Positions 8,355-17,187 of a stretch of DNA of 64,000 nt are shown one piece after another. Numbering within the stretch: position 1 is the stretch's first letter; each line of letters opens with the position of its first letter. Where the stretch lies: positions 2,604,001-2,668,000 of the forward strand of contig CBDHCQ010000004.1 of NCBI GenBank assembly GCA_965261255.1, given 5' to 3'. The notes beneath the pieces are model-generated. The model was not told the origin of the DNA. It saw nothing but the letters and a program-made list of their open reading frames with translations, and ran no database searches. The position numbers and the translations under genes were made by a program. The stretch comes from Bin80 sp965261255. Its GTDB lineage: Bacteria > Bacteroidota > Rhodothermia > Rhodothermales > Bin80.

Positions 8355-8831
8355 ATGCGTAGTATTCGTTTGTGCCAGTTTACATTTGTGAGCCTATTCG
8401 CAGTTCTCGCTACGCTTGTTCCCGATTCTCTTGGTCAGTCACCCAATGTTACCCATGGCGTCGTGTTTGATGTTCTTTCTTTGATCGAGGAGCAGGAATC
8501 TCTCAGTTTGTCGGTAGGTGGTCAACAATCCAACAACTGCGTATCGCCGGTGGTTGGGCTTGATGATCGTCCTACCCAAGTTCTGTCGCCGGTGCGCTTA
8601 CTGCCGGGCATCAACTCTCTAGAGCAGATAAAGGCACCACCTGAATGTGTGCTGACAGTCTGCTATACGGGAAAACAGAAACGTAGATGGAACAAGTGCA
8701 GACAGGATCTCCCTTGCGACTCCTACCACATGTGCTCTAATGAACGTGGTGATAAGTTTGCTTCTTGCAAGAAGAAATACTGTTCTGAATCGGGGACAGT
8801 AATATCAAAAAAACCAACGAGTGGCACGTAG
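8355..8831 (+). CDS. Hypothetical secreted Cys-rich protein
   Basis: I do not recognise this 158-residue protein. From the ATG at 8355 (a GTG at 8346 adds three residues) it has a clear signal peptide (LFAVLATLVPDSLGQ). The mature first half is uncharged and has one Cys. The last 70 residues are basic and contain eight Cys (ECVLTVCYTGKQ and CSNERGDKFASCKKKYC), probably paired as disulphides in the periplasm or outside the cell. There is no CxxCH heme site. It lies 48 bases after ccmE in the same direction and could be co-transcribed with the ccm genes. A short inverted repeat (CGTAGA at 8827-8832 and TCTACG at 8842-8847) overlaps its stop codon. Confidence 0.55.
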   Translation: MRSIRLCQFTFVSLFAVLATLVPDSLGQSPNVTHGVVFDVLSLIEEQESLSLSVGGQQSNNCVSPVVGLDDRPTQVLSPVRLLPGINSLEQIKAPPECVLTVCYTGKQKRRWNKCRQDLPCDSYHMCSNERGDKFASCKKKYCSESGTVISKKPTSGT

Positions 8832-9267
8832 AGCCGCGCAGTCTACGCCCGCATACGCCTGTGATTTGTAGACATTGTTCCGCGTGTGAGCATTTCCCTC
8901 CGAACAATGCAGTTCAGCGTTCACTGAACCGCGTCACGTGCTACGGTATATCATAGTTTACGTTTGATTCAATCTCCTCCTTTATTGTGTCCGACGGATA
9001 AACCAGATATAGAGCCCAACGATGGACCGCTGAGCGAGGGTGACGAGGATATGACGCTGTCTATTTTAATTGGGGTGAGCCCCTTGAAATACTCCTGATA
9101 ACAGAAGTAGGGAAACCTAATGCGATATTTCCGTGCAATGAGAAACATTCGATACACTGGTCAGACCCACACCTATCCTGAAAAAGGATAGATTTGCTTG
9201 CATCCGGGACAATCAAGTTCTTTCGTGCATCGTACAACGCGCCACTGATAGACGAATTGTATCTGCT
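8832..9267. other. Intergenic region with a short relic-like reading frame
   Basis: No intact gene was found in these 436 bases. On the plus strand, bases 9044-9181 keep an open frame without a start codon (RGYDAVYFNWGEPLEILL, then ITEVGKPNAIFP and HWSDPHLS). It looks like the C-terminal piece of a decayed gene; the IFP...HWS.DP spacing recalls low-molecular-weight phosphatase/ArsC proteins, but this is weak. The frame stops inside a perfect 7-bp hairpin at 9173-9191. No tRNA was seen. Confidence 0.35.
9173..9191 (+). terminator. Possible terminator-like hairpin
   Basis: A perfect inverted repeat, CTATCCT and AGGATAG around a GAAAA loop, followed only by ATTTG. It sits about 75 bases before the DUF4159 gene. 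The lack of a proper U-tract and modest GC content make it a weak terminator; it could equally be a leader structure. Confidence 0.3.
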
Positions 9268-9939
9268 TTGACCAGATCACTGCTCTTTATCTGTCTAATG
9301 GTTGCCACTCCATGCATGGCGCAGGAGTATGCCCTGTCAATCGCACGCGTTAAATATGGAGGGGGAGGAGACTGGTACAGCGACGAACAGTCGCTGCCTG
9401 AGCTGCTGTCCTATGTCCGAAACGAAACACTGGTAAATGTGAATCCTAGACCGGATATCGTCGAACTTTCGACTGACCGGCTGTTTACTTTCCCCTACTT
9501 GTACCTGACAGGGCACGGAAACGCCGTGTTCACGGAACAGGAAATCACCCGCCTGCGACAATACCTGGAGCACGGAGGTTTCCTGCACATAGACGACAAT
9601 TACGGCCTGGACCTTGCCATCCGCCGTGAAATGGCCCGCGTATTTCCAGAACAGGAGTTCATAGAACTCCCGTTTGATCACCCCATTTACCACACGCACT
9701 TCTCATTCCCTGACGGTCTCCCGAAAATTCACGAACACGACGGCAAGCCGCCCCAGGGATTTGGACTGTTTGACCAGCACGGGCGTCTGTGCGTTTTCTA
9801 CAGTTACGAGAGCGATCTTGGAGATGGCTGGGAGCCAGAATCAGTGCACGATCTCCCACAGGACATCCGGGAACCTGCCCTGCAGATGGGAACGAATATT
9901 CTGGTGTATGCTCTGATGGGTGCCAGCCCATATAACTGA
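9268..9939 (+). CDS. DUF4159 domain-containing secreted protein
   Basis: A 223-residue protein with signal peptide (LLFICLMVATPCMAQ) and a DUF4159 domain over nearly the whole mature part: RVKYGGGGDWYSDEQSLPEL, LYLTGHGN, FLHIDDNYGLD and the end MGTNILVYALMG. The fold is related to glutamine-amidotransferase-like alpha/beta domains; no enzymatic role is established. The start is a TTG, chosen because the signal peptide begins immediately after it and no better start exists. It precedes glyA by eight bases and may be co-transcribed with it. In other FCB bacteria DUF4159 proteins are often near MoxR/DUF58/BatA-type genes; none is here. Confidence 0.8.
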   Translation: MTRSLLFICLMVATPCMAQEYALSIARVKYGGGGDWYSDEQSLPELLSYVRNETLVNVNPRPDIVELSTDRLFTFPYLYLTGHGNAVFTEQEITRLRQYLEHGGFLHIDDNYGLDLAIRREMARVFPEQEFIELPFDHPIYHTHFSFPDGLPKIHEHDGKPPQGFGLFDQHGRLCVFYSYESDLGDGWEPESVHDLPQDIREPALQMGTNILVYALMGASPYN

Positions 9940-9947
9940 AAAATATC

Positions 9948-11243
9948 ATGAATCACCTTGCATCACAGGACCCGAAAATCTTTGCCGCTGTTGAACGTGA
10001 AGTGGATCGGCAGAACCACGGACTGGAGCTGATTGCATCGGAAAATTTTGTGTCCCGAAGCGTCATGCAGGCTATGGGCTCCGTGTTCACCAATAAGTAC
10101 GCGGAAGGATTACCCGGACGACGTTACTACGGAGGCTGTGAGTTCGCCGATTCCGCGGAAGATTTGGCTCGTGATCGCGCCAAACGGCTCTTTAAATGTG
10201 ACTGGGTTAATGTTCAACCACACTCCGGCGCATCCGCCAACGCTGCGGTATACCTGAGTTGTTTGAATCCCGGGGATACATTTCTCGGCCTAGACCTTGC
10301 TCACGGCGGTCATCTGACACACGGAAGTCCTGTAAATTTCTCTGGAATATGGTTCAAGGCAACCTATTACGGCGTTGAACAGGATGGGCATATTGACATG
10401 AACCGCGTTCGTGAAAAAGCAAAAGTTGTACGCCCAAAACTAATCTCTATTGGAGCCAGTGCATATTCCCGTGACTTCGACTATGAGGCCTTTCGTGCTA
10501 TTGCTGATGAAGTGGGGGCACTCCTGTGGATGGATATGGCCCATCCGGCCGGACTCATCGCTGCAGGACTGCTTAATGACCCGCTGCCATACGCTCACAT
10601 CGTCACAACAACAACCCATAAAACGCTTCGCGGACCACGCGGCGGAATGATTCTTGTCGGACGTGACTTTGAAAATCCATTCGGGAAAGTCGCACGAAAA
10701 AGTGGTCGCGTCCGTAATATGAGCGAACTCCTCGACTCAGCTGTGTTCCCCGGTATGCAGGGGGGGCCGCTCGTACATGTAATTGCAGCTAAGGCCGTCG
10801 CCTTTAAGGAAGCACTGCAACCCGAATTTGTTGTGTACTCGCGGCAAGTACAACGCAATGCAACTGCAATGGCAAACGCCTTTTTGTCGCGTGGCTATGA
10901 TGTCGTAAGTGGAGGAACTGACAACCATCTTGTTCTGGTTGACCTTCGAAGCAAAAATACAACAGGAAAGGATGCAGAACGCGCATTGCAGGCAGCGCAC
11001 ATCACGGTCAACAAGAATATGGTCCCCTTTGATGATAAAAGCCCCTTCGTTACAAGTGGGATTCGTCTTGGAACCGCCGCGGTCACCACGAGAGGTTTTA
11101 AAGAAGCAGACATAGAACACACGGTTGCGCTGATTGACCATGTATTGAGTGCGCCGAATGACGAAACAGTTCGGCACAAGGTGAAGAAAGATGTTTATTC
11201 GCTCTGCACCGCTTATCCACTGTACGATTTCGTGATCGCCTAA
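9948..11243 (+). CDS. glyA: Serine hydroxymethyltransferase
   Basis: A 431-residue PLP enzyme converting serine and tetrahydrofolate to glycine and 5,10-methylene-THF, a main source of one-carbon units. Visible landmarks are LELIASENFVS (27-37), NKYAEGLPGRRYYGGCEF (49-66), NVQPHSGASAN (88-98), and the PLP-lysine motif TTTTHKTLRGPRGG with Lys225. Length agrees with bacterial GlyA; the central stretch FENPFGKVARKSGRVRNMSE adds about 10 residues relative to the E. coli enzyme, seen also in related phyla. It follows the DUF4159 gene closely. No glycine riboswitch or other leader element was recognised upstream. Confidence 0.97.
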   Translation: MNHLASQDPKIFAAVEREVDRQNHGLELIASENFVSRSVMQAMGSVFTNKYAEGLPGRRYYGGCEFADSAEDLARDRAKRLFKCDWVNVQPHSGASANAAVYLSCLNPGDTFLGLDLAHGGHLTHGSPVNFSGIWFKATYYGVEQDGHIDMNRVREKAKVVRPKLISIGASAYSRDFDYEAFRAIADEVGALLWMDMAHPAGLIAAGLLNDPLPYAHIVTTTTHKTLRGPRGGMILVGRDFENPFGKVARKSGRVRNMSELLDSAVFPGMQGGPLVHVIAAKAVAFKEALQPEFVVYSRQVQRNATAMANAFLSRGYDVVSGGTDNHLVLVDLRSKNTTGKDAERALQAAHITVNKNMVPFDDKSPFVTSGIRLGTAAVTTRGFKEADIEHTVALIDHVLSAPNDETVRHKVKKDVYSLCTAYPLYDFVIA

Positions 11244-11487
11244 ATGACGGGCGTATATCTCCCCGATAGATTACAGAACAAGGTGCCTGGGAGCAACGGA
11301 AAACTCTGGAAAGGCCCGCAAAAATTCATGACTTATCGTAGATGAGTACGAGTACGGTTTTCGTATCCGAAAGATGTAAGATCCGCCCTTTGAGCGATCC
11401 AGCCTGGACCAATCCTGACGATTTTGCATCTGAACCGAGCATCTTACGCTTGGTATACTCTGGGCGCGTTTCACGCGGATACGACAG

Positions 11488-12096
11488 ATGACACGAGAGA
11501 AGATAGATTATTGGCCCTATCTGCACCAATCTGGTCTGTCCCAGAAGATTTATGACAAGGCCTTGGTATCGGGTAGTCGCGAAACACTTCTTGATCCTGA
11601 AGGCAGACTCGTTGAGTGGCTCCTGGATATGCGGCTCCCCCTCTTGGATGGCAAAATGTCCCGTGAGATTGGTGAATTGATTGCCAACCGATTACGCATG
11701 ATTGGAATCAGACAAGTCGCCGGTTCCGGTATTGGCGCTAGCGCCATGGTCTGCGCAACCATTAATGCATCCGGTTCACCGCCCCTGCGGGGAGGACTCG
11801 TCAGACTTCAGCCCAAACCGTACGGACGTCGCCGCCTGATTGAGGGGCCGCTGGATCCTGCGACTCCGGTGGTAATTCTTGACGATCTGCTCAACAGTGG
11901 AGGAACGGCCAAGCGTGTTCTCAAAGAACTCAGAAGAGAGGGATTTACGGTTGAAGGATACCTGACCATCTTCGAATTCGCGTGGGGGGATGGCCGAACG
12001 GCACTTGAGCAGGAAGGGTTGTGGGTTGATGCGTTGATGGAATTAACATTAGGGCAGGAAAATTCCGGCAGTTCCGATTCGGCCACGCATGCGTAA
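11488..12096 (+). CDS. Phosphoribosyltransferase, orotate-PRT-like
   Basis: A 202-residue type I phosphoribosyltransferase. The PRPP-binding loop is clear as TPVVILDDLLNSGGTAKRV at about residues 125-143, with the two acidic residues before LLNSGGT. Upstream are SGIGASAMVCATI (active-site loop region) and a flexible-loop candidate RLQPKPYGRRRLIEGPL. The pattern is closest to orotate phosphoribosyltransferase (pyrE), which makes OMP from orotate and PRPP, but the N-terminal region is divergent, so I do not assign the symbol. The start ATG at 11488 is the first in frame. It precedes tatC by only five bases and should share its transcript. Confidence 0.75.
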   Translation: MTREKIDYWPYLHQSGLSQKIYDKALVSGSRETLLDPEGRLVEWLLDMRLPLLDGKMSREIGELIANRLRMIGIRQVAGSGIGASAMVCATINASGSPPLRGGLVRLQPKPYGRRRLIEGPLDPATPVVILDDLLNSGGTAKRVLKELRREGFTVEGYLTIFEFAWGDGRTALEQEGLWVDALMELTLGQENSGSSDSATHA

Positions 12097-12101
12097 ATAG
12101 A

Positions 12102-13001
12102 ATGGCTTTCAATTGGCGAAAAACGCTTAGGCGTGCTCAAAAACCGGAACCATCCAACGCAGTTCAGGCCGCAGACCCCCAAGCGCTTGCTGAACCACGT
12201 GAGGATATGCTGCCGGAAGGCAGCGAGATGTCCTTCCTCGACCATCTAGAAGATCTACGCTGGACAATCATCAGGGGAATTAGCGGCGTAGTCGTTATGA
12301 CTATAGTCGCAGCAATTTTCCATGACTGGGTGGTTGATGTAGTCCTCATGGGCCCCGCAAAATCGGACTTTATTACTTACCAGCTCCTAGGATTCGAATT
12401 CGAAAATCTACATTTGCAAAACCGAACGGTAGCCGGGCAATTCTTCGCACTCATGGGTATTGTTATGGCCGTAGGACTTGTAGCCGGTTCCCCTATCCTC
12501 ATACATTCCATCTGGAAGTTCATTGAGCCTGGCCTCTATCCGAAAGAAAAAGCCGGCATGCGATTCATCGCTGCCTTCGCAACCATCTTTTTTGTGATCG
12601 GCATCCTGTTCGGTTACTATGTGATCACTCCGTTAGCATTGAATTTTTTCGATAACCTCTCGATTTCGGAAATTATCCGGAACGAGTTTGACATCACAAA
12701 TTACTTCAGTAGTGTGACTTGGTGGGCATTTGGTTCTGGAGTACTCTTTGAACTCCCCGTTGTAGTCTATTTTCTTGCAAAGTTGGGGCTTGCTACACCA
12801 AGCCGGTTGCGTGCCTTTCGCAAGTATGCATTTCTGGCCGTTTTCGTGCTTGGCGCCCTCGTTACTCCTGCCGACCCCTTCTCCATGTTCGCGGCCGCCA
12901 TACCGTTATACTTGCTGTACGAAGGCTCGATACTTGTAGCTGCCCAGGTAGAACGCAAGCGAATTCGCGAACTGAATAAAGCTTTTGGAGATACGCCTTA
13001 A
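12102..13001 (+). CDS. tatC: Sec-independent protein translocase TatC
   Basis: A 299-residue polytopic inner-membrane protein, the twin-arginine signal receptor of the Tat translocase. The hallmark EMSFLDHLEDLRWTIIRG (about 41-58) carries the conserved first cytoplasmic Glu/Leu/Arg residues. Six helices follow, with FIEPGLYPKEK in a cytoplasmic loop and VTPADPFSM near helix 6. An approximately 40-residue cytoplasmic N-terminal extension precedes the core. No tatA/tatB is adjacent. A Tat-type substrate, a Gfo/Idh/MocA oxidoreductase, is encoded at 50.4-51.9 kb. The 3' end overlaps the convergent transporter gene by four bases. Confidence 0.95.
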   Translation: MAFNWRKTLRRAQKPEPSNAVQAADPQALAEPREDMLPEGSEMSFLDHLEDLRWTIIRGISGVVVMTIVAAIFHDWVVDVVLMGPAKSDFITYQLLGFEFENLHLQNRTVAGQFFALMGIVMAVGLVAGSPILIHSIWKFIEPGLYPKEKAGMRFIAAFATIFFVIGILFGYYVITPLALNFFDNLSISEIIRNEFDITNYFSSVTWWAFGSGVLFELPVVVYFLAKLGLATPSRLRAFRKYAFLAVFVLGALVTPADPFSMFAAAIPLYLLYEGSILVAAQVERKRIRELNKAFGDTP

Positions 13002-14203
13002 CTCAGCTGCCCCCAAACCCAAACAAGCGTCCGGGCACCAAGCCCAGCGCATATAAGTGTCACTAGGATTCCAAGCCCCAAGTACCAGTGCGGTAGAGTT
13101 ACGGTTTTTTGCCGCACTGCCAAGAACAGCACGAACACGGCTATGAACGGCAATAGTAGTCCATTCGCCGCCTGAGCAGCAATAATAATCTCCAAAGGGT
13201 TCCGTCCAAATAATGCAAACGTCATCCCAGTAAGCAGAACAGATATCCAGACAATCCGGAACCCTAGATGCTGTGCATCATCTGGCCATCCAAAAATTTC
13301 CCGTACACCACAGGCTGCTGCCAAAGGGGCGGTAACTGCTGAAGTAATTCCGGCCGCAAACAGGCCCACGCCAAAAAGGATCTCCGCAAAGGGCCCCGCA
13401 GCTGGACGAATCACCGGGGCAATCGCCGCTACCGACTCCACCGCCTCAACCTCCAGAGTTGCGCCGGCAAGAAGAATTGCAACAGAAATTATCCCCCCAA
13501 GCGGCAGGAATATGGCCATTCCGGTAAGCTCGCGCCGCCAGGCAAACTGGGGATCCTCCAGGGCCCAATACTTCTTGGCTGCGCTTCCGTGCAAGAATAG
13601 ATTATACGTTACAACGGTGGTACCTACCAGTGCAATTGTGCGCACCAAACTGCCGTCAGGAAGTCTAGGAATCACCAGCCCCTGCACTGCAGCCTGCCAA
13701 TCCACTGGTGCAAGAAACACCGTGACCAGAAAGACTGCACTCATAAGCGCAACAAGCCCTGCCAGCAGTTTTGCTACCATTTGCAGCCGCAGCAAGAGAG
13801 CAGCCGCTGCAAACAGGCCGATGAGGAATACCAGTACGCTTCGCGGGAGCAAACCGCCTGTGAGACTGCTAACTCCAGCAACAGCACCGGCAATATTGCC
13901 CGTTTCAAATGCCGCAGTACCGGCCCATAGTCCCAGAACTACCAAAGCGCTCACTATCCATCGGGTCGGTGACCGCTCGGTGTACACGCGCAGAGCTTCC
14001 CCCATGCCAAGCCTGGACCAGATCCCCGCTCCGGCCGTGAATGACTGCAACACAAACGTGGCTCCGACGGAGAACAACAACACCCAACCCAATGCATAGC
14101 CGAAGTCAATGCCCGCAGTGGCACAGGTCAATACCGTACCGGGACCTACAAAAGCAGCTACAATCAGGGAGGATGTCCCCAGTTTTAGTCTGGACTGTTT
14201 CAC
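12998..14203 (-). CDS. Nramp-like divalent-metal transporter family protein without canonical metal-site motifs
   Basis: A 401-residue inner-membrane protein with about 11 helices. The first helix reads SSLIVAAFVGPGTVLTCATA, followed by GIDFGYALGW. The position is that of Nramp helix 1, but the DPGN motif that supplies the metal-binding Asp and Asn is absent. The helix-6 MPH motif is also absent (GITSAVTAPLAAACGV there). This matches a large Nramp-related clade seen in Bacteroidota and relatives, whose substrate is not settled; Mn2+/Fe2+ transport should not be assumed. It starts with GTG (14203). It lies 14 bases upstream of nothing else in its direction except the convergent tatC, and 14 bases downstream of korB, so it may belong to the korA-korB transcript. 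Confidence 0.8.
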   Translation of the reverse strand: MKQSRLKLGTSSLIVAAFVGPGTVLTCATAGIDFGYALGWVLLFSVGATFVLQSFTAGAGIWSRLGMGEALRVYTERSPTRWIVSALVVLGLWAGTAAFETGNIAGAVAGVSSLTGGLLPRSVLVFLIGLFAAAALLLRLQMVAKLLAGLVALMSAVFLVTVFLAPVDWQAAVQGLVIPRLPDGSLVRTIALVGTTVVTYNLFLHGSAAKKYWALEDPQFAWRRELTGMAIFLPLGGIISVAILLAGATLEVEAVESVAAIAPVIRPAAGPFAEILFGVGLFAAGITSAVTAPLAAACGVREIFGWPDDAQHLGFRIVWISVLLTGMTFALFGRNPLEIIIAAQAANGLLLPFIAVFVLFLAVRQKTVTLPHWYLGLGILVTLICAGLGARTLVWVWGQLS

Positions 14204-14217
14204 AGCACACTAAGGGG

Positions 14218-15291
14218 CTACTGGATGGTCCACGTATCAGCCGCGTACAGCAAAGCATCCAAGTCTCCCTGACCCTGTTTCTCCGTGATTGCCGAAATTT
14301 GCTCCCACAGCAACTGTTCGTAAGTTGGGCGTTCTTCGCAGAAAAAAACCCCAAACGGTCTGGGCATATCCGGTCGTTGCGACATCCGGCTCACGATCCC
14401 GGCAAGCTCCAAAGATGTTTCGTCGTAAACAATGGCATCGCTTACTGAGAAATCGCCTCCTTCAATATCGAATACACTTGTCCTGAATCCATCCAGCCTG
14501 ACACCCCGTTTACCATTTGCAAAAAGCATTGGCTTTCCATGCTCCAGATAAACCGTCCGATCAGCCTTGGTGGCCCTCTCTGTAAAGTCAAAAAAAGCGC
14601 CGTCGTTGTAAATATTGCAATTCTGATAGACCTCTACAAATGCGCTTCCTGAATGGGTATGTGCACGCTTAAGCACTTTGGTAAGGTGCTTCGTGTCCCG
14701 GTCAGCCGTTCGCGCCACAAATGATGCCGAAGAGCCAAGCGTAAGCGAAATAGGATTAAACGGGGGTGCAATTGAGCCAAATGGACTACTCTTAGTCACT
14801 TTACCGATTTCACTTGTTGGACTGTACTGCCCCTTGGTAAGCCCATAGATCTGATTATTGAACAGTAGGAGCTGCAGGTTCACATTCCGACGCAACAGAT
14901 GAATCAAGTGATTCCCTCCGATAGACAATGCGTCACCGTCCCCTGTTACTACCCACACGTCTAGATCCGGCCTTGAGGCTTTGAGCCCCGTAGCTATCGT
15001 AGGGGCGCGTCCATGAATGGAGTGCATCCCATATGTATTCATGTAGTACGGGAACCGGCTTGAGCAGCCAATACCACTGACAAACACTACATTTTCCCGC
15101 TTCACTCCCAGCTGCGGCATTAACCGCTGCACGCTCGCGAGGATTGCGTAGTCTCCACAGCCTGGGCACCATCGTACATCCTGATCACTGGCATACTCCT
15201 TGCGGTTTATCCGGGCCTTCGGTGGGCCCGCTCTGCGCGGTCCACGACCTGGTGGTCGTACAGGTTTCCTAGAAGGGGGGAGCGTTGGCAT
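14218..15291 (-). CDS. korB: 2-oxoacid:ferredoxin oxidoreductase, beta subunit
   Basis: A 357-residue beta subunit that binds thiamine diphosphate and an iron-sulfur cluster. Cys ligands are seen in WCPGCGDYAI and SGIGCSSRF near the N-terminus. The TPP/Mg motif appears as GDGDALSIGGNHLIHLLRRN, with the following LLLFNNQIYGLTKGQ typical of KorB. A basic Pro-rich extension of about 35 residues precedes the core. Together with KorA it oxidatively decarboxylates a 2-oxoacid, most likely 2-oxoglutarate, with CoA and ferredoxin. The start codon abuts the korA stop with no spacer, indicating translational coupling. The C-terminal 60 residues (GVFFCEERPTYEQLL) are the usual beta-subunit tail. Confidence 0.92.
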   Translation of the reverse strand: MPTLPPSRKPVRPPGRGPRRAGPPKARINRKEYASDQDVRWCPGCGDYAILASVQRLMPQLGVKRENVVFVSGIGCSSRFPYYMNTYGMHSIHGRAPTIATGLKASRPDLDVWVVTGDGDALSIGGNHLIHLLRRNVNLQLLLFNNQIYGLTKGQYSPTSEIGKVTKSSPFGSIAPPFNPISLTLGSSASFVARTADRDTKHLTKVLKRAHTHSGSAFVEVYQNCNIYNDGAFFDFTERATKADRTVYLEHGKPMLFANGKRGVRLDGFRTSVFDIEGGDFSVSDAIVYDETSLELAGIVSRMSQRPDMPRPFGVFFCEERPTYEQLLWEQISAITEKQGQGDLDALLYAADTWTIQ

Positions 15292-17187
15292 TTAATTGAT
15301 CTCTTCGCAATGATTGATGGCAGCCTCGACAATTTCGCTGGCTTTGAATGGTTGCCCCTGAATTTTGTTAAGAGCGGCAAATGGCAGCAGGAATCGATCG
15401 CGCAGAATGCGAATCAGTTGCCCCTTGTTCATCTCAGGCACTAAATATCCATTAAAGCGCCCCAGAATAGCACCTAGATCTGACGGTAACGGATTAATGT
15501 AGCGCAACTGAACCGTTCCTACTTTCAATCCACGGTCATGCAATTGATCTACAGCGGTCTTGATTACCCCGTCTGTTGACCCCCAGCCAACTATGAGCAA
15601 ATCTCCTTCCTCATGCCCGTATATCTCTGTGGGTTCAATGAACTGTGTTACCCGCTCAACCTTACTCGCCCGGAGATTCGTCATGAATTCGTGATTCTCT
15701 GGATCGTAAGAAACGTCTCCCGTCTCGTGCTGCTTCTCCAGTCCCCCCAAACGATGTTCTAAGCCTGACGTCCCAGGCTTTGCCCAAGGCCGAGCTAGTG
15801 TAGCCGCATCTCGCACATAGGGAAGAAACACATCTTTACCATCCACTTTCCGATTCGTCTTCCCTGCGAAGCTGACATTAAAGCCTCCGAGTTCGCTGGA
15901 CGATGGAATACGCCAAGGCTCAGAACCGTTTGCTACGTATCCGTCTGCTAACAAGATGACCGGGGTCATATGACGGATCGCTACCATACAAGCCTCATAT
16001 GCAGCATAGAAGCAATCTCCCGGAGTCGATGCCGAAAGTACTGGCAGAGGTGCTTCACCATTGCGGCCGTACATGGCCTGAAGCAAGTCACTTTGTTCGG
16101 TCTTGGTTGGCAACCCCGTTGAGGGCCCTCCGCGTTGCACACCTATAATCACTACAGGCAACTCCATCATGACTGCCAGTCCTGTACTCTCCGCTTTCAG
16201 CGTCAACCCTGGGCCACTGGTTGCACAGACTCCCAGATTCCCACCGAAGCTGGCTCCGATAGCTGCGCCAATAGCCGCAATTTCGTCCTCTGCCTGAAAA
16301 GTCTTAACGCCAAAATTTTTGTATCTGCTCAAATGATGGAGTAGGTCTGAGGCAGGAGTAATTGGATAGCTGCCATAGAACAGGTCTAATCCGCTCTTAC
16401 TGCTGGCAGCAACCAAGCCAAGAGCGAGGGCCTCCACTCCGCGAATCGCCCGATATGTACCAGGTGAAAGTCGCGCAGGAGCAACCTCATACCGTACAAC
16501 AAAATCTTCTGTCGTTTCGCCGAAATGGTATCCCTTTTTCAGCAGATGTATATTTGATTTCGCGAGTTCAGGACGTTTGGAAAACTTCTTTGACAACCAC
16601 TCGATCGCAGGCTTCAGTGGACGCGAATAAAGCCAAAGTGTCAATCCCAGCGCAAACATATTCTTGCTGCGGTCGACAGCTTTCTTGTCGAGCCCAAAGC
16701 CCTTGAGTGCTTCCTCGGTCATCCGGGACAGTTCAACCTCAAAGACCTGATAGTCCTTCAATGCTCCTTCCTCCTCCAACGGATTGCTTCCTTCATACCC
16801 TGCCAGTTTTAAACTGTGAGGCTTAAAGGCGTTCACGTTAACGATGATCGCCCCACCCTGTCGAACACGCTCCAGATTGACCTTGAGCGCTGCCGGGTTC
16901 ATGGCCACTAGTAAATCAACCTCGTCTCCCGGCGTCCGAACATTCACGGATCCGAAGTGCAGCTGGAAGCCGCTCACACCGTATGTCGTCCCCGCAGGCG
17001 CACGGATTTCCGCCGGGAAATCTGGTAGGGTTGCCAGATCATTCTGGGCAAAGGCAGTTGCCAACGTAAACTGAGACCCGGTTAACTGCATACCATCCCC
17101 TGAATCTCCGGCAAAAAGCACGGTGACTTCGTTGAGTGACTCCACGGGTTTCGTGGCAGCAACAGTACTTATGGGAAGATTCTCCAT
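15292..17187 (-). CDS. korA: 2-oxoacid:ferredoxin oxidoreductase, fused gamma-alpha subunit
   Basis: A 631-residue fusion of the gamma domain (about 25-210; FAGDSGDGMQLTGSQF opens it) and the alpha domain (about 245-631; GVEALALGLVAA, YGSYPITPASDLLHHLS, EDEIAAIGAAIGASFGG). The alpha part includes GPGLTLKAESTGLAVMMELP and RGGPSTGLPTKTEQSDL, the TPP/CoA-interface motifs of KorA. The C-terminal piece EGDLLIVGWGSTDGVI is the transketolase-C-like domain. With KorB it makes the heterodimeric KGOR used by aerobic Bacteroidota-type bacteria in place of or beside the 2-oxoglutarate dehydrogenase. The upstream 411 bases should hold the promoter. The gene ends exactly where korB begins. Confidence 0.93.
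   Translation of the reverse strand: MENLPISTVAATKPVESLNEVTVLFAGDSGDGMQLTGSQFTLATAFAQNDLATLPDFPAEIRAPAGTTYGVSGFQLHFGSVNVRTPGDEVDLLVAMNPAALKVNLERVRQGGAIIVNVNAFKPHSLKLAGYEGSNPLEEEGALKDYQVFEVELSRMTEEALKGFGLDKKAVDRSKNMFALGLTLWLYSRPLKPAIEWLSKKFSKRPELAKSNIHLLKKGYHFGETTEDFVVRYEVAPARLSPGTYRAIRGVEALALGLVAASSKSGLDLFYGSYPITPASDLLHHLSRYKNFGVKTFQAEDEIAAIGAAIGASFGGNLGVCATSGPGLTLKAESTGLAVMMELPVVIIGVQRGGPSTGLPTKTEQSDLLQAMYGRNGEAPLPVLSASTPGDCFYAAYEACMVAIRHMTPVILLADGYVANGSEPWRIPSSSELGGFNVSFAGKTNRKVDGKDVFLPYVRDAATLARPWAKPGTSGLEHRLGGLEKQHETGDVSYDPENHEFMTNLRASKVERVTQFIEPTEIYGHEEGDLLIVGWGSTDGVIKTAVDQLHDRGLKVGTVQLRYINPLPSDLGAILGRFNGYLVPEMNKGQLIRILRDRFLLPFAALNKIQGQPFKASEIVEAAINHCEEIN

Noticed and set aside
11416..11465. 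A TTGCAT...TATACT pair upstream of the phosphoribosyltransferase gene.
   Set aside because: The spacing of about 24 bases is too long for a sigma-70 promoter.
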